A stretch of DNA of 64,000 nt from Streptomyces sp. NBC_01198 (lineage in GTDB: Bacteria; Actinomycetota; Actinomycetes; Streptomycetales; Streptomycetaceae): NCBI RefSeq assembly GCF_036010485.1, contig NZ_CP108568.1, forward strand, positions 5,790,501 to 5,854,500, written 5' to 3'. The notes under the pieces are model-generated. The model did not search any database, was not told where the DNA came from, and was given only the letters and a program-made list of their open reading frames with translations. Position numbers and translations under genes: made by a program. Below are positions 58,465 through 64,000 of this stretch, one piece after another (position 1 is the first letter of the stretch; every line of letters begins with the position of its first letter).

Positions 58465-60519
58465 CTATTCGCCGGGGTCCTCGCCGACCAGTGCGGCCAG
58501 GGTGCTCGGGCCGTCCGCTGTCGCGCCGCGGGCGTAGGCCGCGGTGTAGCCGGCGTCGCCGAGGGCCGCGCGGACCGTCTGCTCGCAGCGTTCGCGGACC
58601 GGCTGGAGTTCCGGGGCGCCCCGCTGCGGGTGGCCGACGCTGCGCCAGTACGCCGCGCCCGTGCCGTAGACGGCGGCGGCCTGTTCCGGGCGGCCGGCCG
58701 CGGCCATCGCGGCGGCCAGCAGGTCGAGGCCGAGCGCGATGCCGAAGGCGTCGCCGAGCAGCCGCTTGCTCTCCAGCATCGTGCGGGCGTAACTGACCGC
58801 CTCCGCCGGCTCGGAGGAGAAGAGGGCGACGATGGAGAGCTGGTAGTCCAGATAGGAGCGGGTCCACAGCTCGCCGGCCCGCACGCACTTCTCGCGCAAC
58901 TCCAGTGCGCGCGCCCGGCCTTCGGCGAAATGGCCGAGACCGGTCAGCGAGAGCACCTCGACCAGGCTGCAGCGCAGCCGGTCCGGGGAGTCGAAGGGGA
59001 GGCCGGGGACGGCCCGCAGCGCCTCGCGTACGGAGTCGAGGGCCTGTTGCGGCTGCCCGGTCAGCATGCCGAGCAGGCCGGTGAGGCAGGCCGCGGCGAT
59101 CTGCTGCTCCGCGTCGCTGCCGTCCGCCTCGACCGCGGCCCGCACCTGGTCGCTGATCGCGGTGGCGGTGGCGTAGTCGCCCTGCAGCGTCACCGTCGCT
59201 CCCAGTCCGATGAGGGCTCGGGTGCGGGCGGGACCGGGCGCGGTGTGGACCTCCAGTACGCGCTCCAGGCAGCCGCGGGCCTCCTTGAGGTGGCCGCAGC
59301 AGGTCCAGAAGTAGACGAGCAGCCCGGCGAGTTCGGCGGCCGTCGCGGGGTCGTGGACCATGAGGTGGTCGAGCGCGGCACGCAGATCGGGATGCGCGTC
59401 CTCGACCTTGCGGTAGCCGACGAGCTGGTCGCTGCCGACCCAGGCGGTGTCCGCCCAGCGGGCGACTCCGGTGAAGTGCTCGGCGTGCCGGCGCGCCGTG
59501 GCGGCGTCCTCCCCCAACTCCCGCAGCCACGCATGGCCGTACTCGCGGATGGTGTCGAGCATGCGGTAGCGGTGGCCCGCCGCGGTGGCCGTTCTGCGGA
59601 CCACGGACTGGGCGACCAGCCGGTCCAGGGCCGCTGCCACGTCCGTGGCGCCGAGCGGGCCGCCGGCGGTGACGGCCTGCGCCGCGGCGACGTCGAAGGC
59701 GCCGCGGAAGACGCTGAGCCGCGCCCACAGCAGGCGTTCGAGCGGGGCGCACAGCTCGTGGCTCCAGCCGATCGCGGTACGCAGCGCCTGGTGCCGTCGC
59801 GGCCACACGAAACCGGAGCGGGAGAGCACGTCGAAGCGGGAGTCGAGCTGGTCGGCGACGTCGGCGACACGGGCCGGGCCGACCTGGGCGGCGGCCAGTT
59901 CGATCGCCAGCGGGATCCCCTCCAGCCGGCGGCAGATCGCCTCGGCGGCCGCGGCGGCGCCCGGCTCGGCGAGCGGCCCCGCGCCGAGCCGGCCCGTCAC
60001 CCGCTGGCTGAACAGCGCGAAGGCGTCGGGTCCGGTGGCGGGCAGCGGCGTGACCTCGACGAGCCGCTCCATCCTCGTCTCCAGCGGGCGGCGGCTGGTC
60101 GCCAGCACGGTCACGCCGGGGGCGGCGGTCAGCAGTTCCGCCACCAGCACCCCACAGGGCCCGATCAGATGCTCGCACGAGTCGAGCACGAGCAGCAGCC
60201 GCTGGTCCGCCAGCCATTCGCACAGCGCCTCGGCGGGCATCATCGGCGAGTGGTCGGCGAGACCCACGGCGTCGCTGACGGTGGCCAGCAGCAGGCCGGG
60301 ACCGTCGAGGGTGCTCAGATCGGCCCACCAGACGCCGTCCGGGAAGCGGAAGCCCTCCCCGGCGGCGGCGCGTTGGGCCAGGCGTGTCTTGCCCACCCCG
60401 CCCGCACCGGTCAGGGTGATCAGCCGCTCCTGGGCCAATGCCGATTCCAGTAAGGCCAGTTCCGATGTACGACCGACGAAGGTCGTCGTCTCCTGGGGAA
60501 TGTTGCCCTTCACGGCCAC
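58465..60519 (-). CDS. STAND/NB-ARC-type ATPase without DNA-binding domain
   Basis: The 684-residue protein starts MAVKGNIPQETTTFVGRTSELALLESALAQ. Walker A is LTGAGGVGKTRLAQ, Walker B is LLLVLDSCEHL, and TSRRPL lies at the sensor position. The C-terminal half is helical with TPR-like repeats (GLGATVTLQGDYATATAISDQVRAAVE; LSLTGLGHFAEGRARALELREK). This is the LuxR/AfsR-like STAND layout used by many Streptomyces regulators, but no LuxR helix-turn-helix or SARP domain is visible at either end. It may act through another protein. A secreted GH92 gene lies divergent. Confidence 0.9.
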   Translation of the reverse strand: MAVKGNIPQETTTFVGRTSELALLESALAQERLITLTGAGGVGKTRLAQRAAAGEGFRFPDGVWWADLSTLDGPGLLLATVSDAVGLADHSPMMPAEALCEWLADQRLLLVLDSCEHLIGPCGVLVAELLTAAPGVTVLATSRRPLETRMERLVEVTPLPATGPDAFALFSQRVTGRLGAGPLAEPGAAAAAEAICRRLEGIPLAIELAAAQVGPARVADVADQLDSRFDVLSRSGFVWPRRHQALRTAIGWSHELCAPLERLLWARLSVFRGAFDVAAAQAVTAGGPLGATDVAAALDRLVAQSVVRRTATAAGHRYRMLDTIREYGHAWLRELGEDAATARRHAEHFTGVARWADTAWVGSDQLVGYRKVEDAHPDLRAALDHLMVHDPATAAELAGLLVYFWTCCGHLKEARGCLERVLEVHTAPGPARTRALIGLGATVTLQGDYATATAISDQVRAAVEADGSDAEQQIAAACLTGLLGMLTGQPQQALDSVREALRAVPGLPFDSPDRLRCSLVEVLSLTGLGHFAEGRARALELREKCVRAGELWTRSYLDYQLSIVALFSSEPAEAVSYARTMLESKRLLGDAFGIALGLDLLAAAMAAAGRPEQAAAVYGTGAAYWRSVGHPQRGAPELQPVRERCEQTVRAALGDAGYTAAYARGATADGPSTLAALVGEDPGE

Positions 60520-60683
60520 AGCTTGCCATCACCTGGGCACGGAGTGGAGCGAACCTGAGTGAAACCGGTGACGCGTGGGACGAGTCCGGCCGCCCGTCCC
60601 GCGCCGGGGGGCGGCCGCCGGCAGAGGGTGGGCGGGGGCCTTGACGTGGGCTCAGCGCAGGGGAAAACTCGGGGCGCGCGAGG

Positions 60684-60699
60684 GTGACAACGTTGTCAC
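60684..60699. promoter_or_regulatory. Palindromic operator upstream of GH92 gene
   Basis: GTGACAACGTTGTCAC is a perfect 16-bp palindrome 65 bp upstream of the GH92 start, matching the TGACAACGTTGTCA-type sites bound by LacI-family sugar repressors. A second short palindrome, CCCACGTGGG, lies nearer the start, around 60722. Confidence 0.8.
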
Positions 60700-60763
60700 G
60701 GGAGTTTTTTGCCAACGTCCACCCACGTGGGAGAGCCGTGCAGGGTGACAGGGAAGGTCTCAC

Positions 60764-63700
60764 GTGTACCGACACCGAGAGAAACACCGCCACACCACCA
60801 GCCGCAGGCGCCTCGGAGCCATCGCGGCGGCGCTGACCGCGGCCACCGTGCTGGCCGTGCCCTCCGCGCTCGCCGCGGGGCCGGCGGGTGCGACCGGGCA
60901 GGCCGCGGGCCAGGCCGGACAAGCCGGAAAGGGCGGCGGCACCGCCCTCGTGGCGGACCCCACCGCCTACGTCAACACGTTCGTCGGCACCCAGAAGGGC
61001 GTGGACTGGGAGAACACCTTCCCCGGCGTCACCGCCCCCTTCGGGATGATGCAGTTCAGCCCGGACACCAGCTCCGCGCCCACCGGTTACGGGTACACCG
61101 ACACCACCATCAAGGGCTTCAGCCTCGACCACTTCTCCGGCGGCTGCTCGTCCTTCGGCGACATCCCGATCCTGCCGGTGACCGGTGACGTCGGCGCCAA
61201 CCCGGCGGCCCGCACCGAGCACTTCTCGCACGACGACGAGCAGGCGGCGCCCGGCTCGTACGACGTGCACCTGAACGACTCCGACGTCAAGGTGGACATC
61301 GGCGCGACGGCGCGGACCGGGATCGCGTCCTTCGGCTATCCGGCGGGCAGCCAGGCGCAGTTGCTGGTGAAGTCGGGGACGAGCCTGGGCGGCGACCTGG
61401 CCGCGGAGGTGAACGTGCTCAGCGACCACGAGATCTCCGGCACGACCACACCGCACGGGCTGTGCAACAACAGCAAGTACACGATGTACTTCGACATCAC
61501 CTTCGACCGCCCGTTCACCGCCCACGGCACGTGGCAGAACGGCAGCGGCGGCACCGCCGTGACCCCCGGGTCCTCCACCGCGACCGGTTCTGGCTCGGGC
61601 GCCTACCTGACCTTCGACACCGCCGCCGACCGCAGCGTGACCGCCAAGATCGGCATGTCGTACGTGAGTACGTCCGGCGCGGCGGCGAACGCGGCAGCCG
61701 AGATCCCGGGGTGGAGCGTCGGCCATGTGCAGGCGCAGACCAGGGACGCCTGGCGCACCGCGCTGCGGAAGGTGTCGGTGGGCGGTGCCTCCGACGACGA
61801 ACTGACCACCTTCTACACGTCGTTGTACCGCTCCCTGCAGTCGCCGAGTGTCTTCAACGACGTGGACGGCCGCTACATCGGCTTCGACGACGCGATCCAC
61901 AAGGTGGCGCGCGGCCACACCCAGTACGCGACGTTCTCCGACTGGGACATCTACCGCTCGCTGGCGCCGCTGCAGACGATGCTCTACCCCGACAAGGCCG
62001 GCGACATGGCCAACTCCCTGCTGCGGGACGCCCAGCAGCAGGGCGGCTGGTGGCCCAAGTGGCCGTCGCAGAACATGACCGGCAACGTCATGAACGGCGA
62101 CAACGGCGTGCCGCTGTTCGCGCAGTACGTCGCCTTCGGTGCGACCGGTGTGGACATCAAGGACGCGCTGCCGATCATGAAGAGGGCCGCGACGCAGTCG
62201 CAGAAGGTCGGCTGGGGCTGGGTGGAGCGCCCGGGCGTCGAGGACTACGTCAGGCTCGGCTACGCGCCCAACAACAGCACCTCGCAGGGCGACCACGGCC
62301 TGCAAGGAGCCTCGGAGACCCTGGAGTGGTCCACCGACGACTTCGCGATCTCGCAGCTCGCGGCCAAGGTCGGCGACCACAAGGCCGCGGCGGAGTACGC
62401 GGTGCGCGGCAACAACTGGCAGAACATCTTCGACCCCGCCACCAACTACCTGCGCCCGCGCGACGACAACGGCGCCTTCCCGGCAGGGCCCGGCTTCCAG
62501 ACCCCGCCGGCCGGCGCCTTCGGCCAGGACGGCTACGACGAGGGCAACGCGGCGCAGTACAACTGGTCGGTGCAGCAGAACATCGCGGGCCTGGTCGCGG
62601 CGATGGGCGGCAACGACAAGGTGATCCCGCGGCTGGACGACTACTTCAGCCAGCTCAACGCGGGCGGCAACGCGCCCTACGACTGGGCGGGCAACGAGAT
62701 CGACACCACCGCCCCCTGGATGTACGACTACGTCGGCCAGCCGTGGAAGACCCAGGAGGTCGCCCGGCGGTTCGAGACCGAGCTGTTCACCACCGCGCCG
62801 GACGGGCTGCCCGGCAACGACGACAACGGCGCGCTGTCGTCGGAGTACGTGTGGGCGGCGCTCGGCATGATGCCGGCCACCCCAGGCACCCCGACGCTCG
62901 CGCTCAACAGCCCGCTGGTCAAGCGGGCGGTGATCAGCCTCGGCAACGGTCACCGGATCACCATCGACGCCCCGAAGGCGGCCGACAACGCTCCGTACGT
63001 CACCGGAATGCGGCTGGACGGGCGGCACTTCGAGTCGACGGCGCTGCCCGCGTCGTTCGCCACCCGGGGCGGCGCCCTGGACGTGGACCTGTCCACCCGG
63101 CCCGACACCCACTGGGCCACCGGCGCCAAGGCGGCACCGCCGTCGTACCGCAGCGGTGAGGTGCCCGCGGTCGGCTATCTGACCCCGACCGGCACCCAGG
63201 TGACCCTGGGCGGCACCAGCCTGCCCGCGACGGTGGGCGTCTCCACGCTGGCCGGGCACGCAGGTGTCGTGCGCTGGAGCGCCGCCTCCGACGTAGCGGG
63301 AGTCACCGTGACCCCGTCGTCCGGCACCCTGGACCTGCGGCACGCCGACCGCGCAACCGTGCCCGTCACCATCGCGGTCGCGGCGGACACCCCCTCGGGC
63401 TACCACCCGGTGACGGTGCACTTCCGCACCGCGGGCGGTACGGCGCTGCCGGGCGGCGCGGTCGTGGTGACCGTACCGGCGGCGGACGGCGCGGCGACCG
63501 CCTGCGACACCCTCGGGGCCACCGACACCGAGTGCGGGCTGCGCTTCCGCGACAACGGCGACGGGCACACCGTGCCGGTCACCCTGGGCGGCCGCAGCGG
63601 GCGGTCGACCACGGACGGCTCGCCGTTCGAGTACTTCGACATCGACAACACCATCGTCCCCGGCGGCGCCTACCAGGCGACCGTCACCATCGACTACTAC

Positions 63701-63967
63701 GACCACGGCACCGGCAGCTGGAGCCTGCAGTACGACTCCACGGCGGGCGCGTACAAGCAGTCGCCGTCGGTGGCCAAGACCGGCACCGAGACCTGGAAGA
63801 CGGCGACCTTCACGCTGGACGACGCGGCCTTCCACAACGGTGAGAACGCCGGCAGCGACTTCCGGGTCGCCAACAGCGGGGACACCGGCACCCTCGGCCG
63901 GGTGCACGTGGCGGTCAGCGGCGGCAACGTCCTGGCCCTGCACCTGTGCCCGGACGACGCCGGATGA
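60764..63967 (+). CDS. Secreted GH92 alpha-mannosidase
   Basis: The GTG at 60764 with GGGAAGG upstream gives 1067 residues. A signal peptide (GAIAAALTAATVLAVPSALAAGP) precedes the GH92 domain, which begins VNTFVGTQKGVDWENTFPGVTAPFGMMQ. Characteristic segments are GGWWPKWPSQNMTGNVMNGDNGV, TLEWSTDDF and GLPGNDDNGALSSEYVWAALGMMP. These enzymes are Ca2+-dependent, inverting exo-alpha-mannosidases for alpha-1,2, -1,3 or -1,4-linked mannans and N-glycans. About 180 C-terminal residues form a beta-rich region with a NPCBM-like segment (FRDNGDGHTVPVTLGGRSGRSTTDG). The gene is complete, ending 33 bp before the window edge. Confidence 0.95.
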   Translation: MYRHREKHRHTTSRRRLGAIAAALTAATVLAVPSALAAGPAGATGQAAGQAGQAGKGGGTALVADPTAYVNTFVGTQKGVDWENTFPGVTAPFGMMQFSPDTSSAPTGYGYTDTTIKGFSLDHFSGGCSSFGDIPILPVTGDVGANPAARTEHFSHDDEQAAPGSYDVHLNDSDVKVDIGATARTGIASFGYPAGSQAQLLVKSGTSLGGDLAAEVNVLSDHEISGTTTPHGLCNNSKYTMYFDITFDRPFTAHGTWQNGSGGTAVTPGSSTATGSGSGAYLTFDTAADRSVTAKIGMSYVSTSGAAANAAAEIPGWSVGHVQAQTRDAWRTALRKVSVGGASDDELTTFYTSLYRSLQSPSVFNDVDGRYIGFDDAIHKVARGHTQYATFSDWDIYRSLAPLQTMLYPDKAGDMANSLLRDAQQQGGWWPKWPSQNMTGNVMNGDNGVPLFAQYVAFGATGVDIKDALPIMKRAATQSQKVGWGWVERPGVEDYVRLGYAPNNSTSQGDHGLQGASETLEWSTDDFAISQLAAKVGDHKAAAEYAVRGNNWQNIFDPATNYLRPRDDNGAFPAGPGFQTPPAGAFGQDGYDEGNAAQYNWSVQQNIAGLVAAMGGNDKVIPRLDDYFSQLNAGGNAPYDWAGNEIDTTAPWMYDYVGQPWKTQEVARRFETELFTTAPDGLPGNDDNGALSSEYVWAALGMMPATPGTPTLALNSPLVKRAVISLGNGHRITIDAPKAADNAPYVTGMRLDGRHFESTALPASFATRGGALDVDLSTRPDTHWATGAKAAPPSYRSGEVPAVGYLTPTGTQVTLGGTSLPATVGVSTLAGHAGVVRWSAASDVAGVTVTPSSGTLDLRHADRATVPVTIAVAADTPSGYHPVTVHFRTAGGTALPGGAVVVTVPAADGAATACDTLGATDTECGLRFRDNGDGHTVPVTLGGRSGRSTTDGSPFEYFDIDNTIVPGGAYQATVTIDYYDHGTGSWSLQYDSTAGAYKQSPSVAKTGTETWKTATFTLDDAAFHNGENAGSDFRVANSGDTGTLGRVHVAVSGGNVLALHLCPDDAG

Positions 63968-64000
63968 CCGGCCCGCGCGAACCGACCGCGGCCGGCGGTC

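Noticed and set aside
57767..63943. 2058-residue minus-strand frame
   Set aside because: It runs across MarR, the STAND ATPase (other frame) and GH92, has no recognisable domain and is antisense to well-supported genes.

Overview
The window is about 72 percent or more G+C and packed with genes that have strong third-position GC bias. It carries family-specific Streptomyces markers: DUF397/DUF5753 regulators, a SigB-type sigma factor, a SapB-like lanthipeptide cluster, a CebR box and a class A RNase P RNA. I read it as chromosomal DNA of a Streptomyces or close relative (Streptomycetaceae). No insertion sequence, phage, CRISPR array or origin was seen.

Layout. 1-10.6 kb: a truncated HAD hydrolase, a small-molecule kinase, an O-methyltransferase, small membrane and coiled-coil proteins, tRNA-Val(TAC), a Pro/His-rich exported protein, a DUF4239 protein, an EshA-type family 2B encapsulin shell gene with no visible cargo gene, a DedA protein, and a TMEM165/GDT1 cation exporter behind a yybP-ykoY (Mn2+) riboswitch. 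10.6-18 kb: a HAD phosphatase, a repeat-rich spacer, a peptidoglycan-binding membrane protein, a two-domain MFS pump, a pair of proteins that share a C-terminal motif, and a DUF5753/DUF397 regulator pair. 18.1-25.1 kb: a complete ram/amf-like class III lanthipeptide cluster. It has the LanKC synthetase, a 40-residue precursor too short for routine ORF calling, a strong terminator, two ABC half-exporters, and a RamR-like regulator with a TTA codon.

25-42 kb: regulators and an SDR, a KstR-like TetR gene with its candidate operator, a glycosyltransferase-methyltransferase-prenyltransferase-like operon, an amidase and other cell-envelope genes, a DHA2 pump, and an ABC/two-component module whose response regulator is split off by an inverted ASCH gene. 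42-51 kb: an iron-box siderophore-binding lipoprotein, then a housekeeping block: Nif3-like, Zn-ribbon, histidine phosphatase lacking the usual RNase H half, KDPG aldolase, YaaA, RNB ribonuclease and rnpB. 51-64 kb: a SigB-family sigma factor, secreted polysaccharide hydrolases (GH12 plus CBM2, GH16, GH92) each next to a perfect palindromic sugar-repressor-type operator, a PAS-PP2C phosphatase, a quinone reductase/MarR pair, and an ATPase with no DNA-binding domain.

How it works together: the lanthipeptide cluster probably makes a morphogenetic surfactant peptide. The glycoside hydrolases form an extracellular polysaccharide-degrading set under LacI-type control. The riboswitch-GDT1 unit and the iron-box lipoprotein are metal-homeostasis modules. 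Coordinates and motifs were read by eye; no database search was possible.
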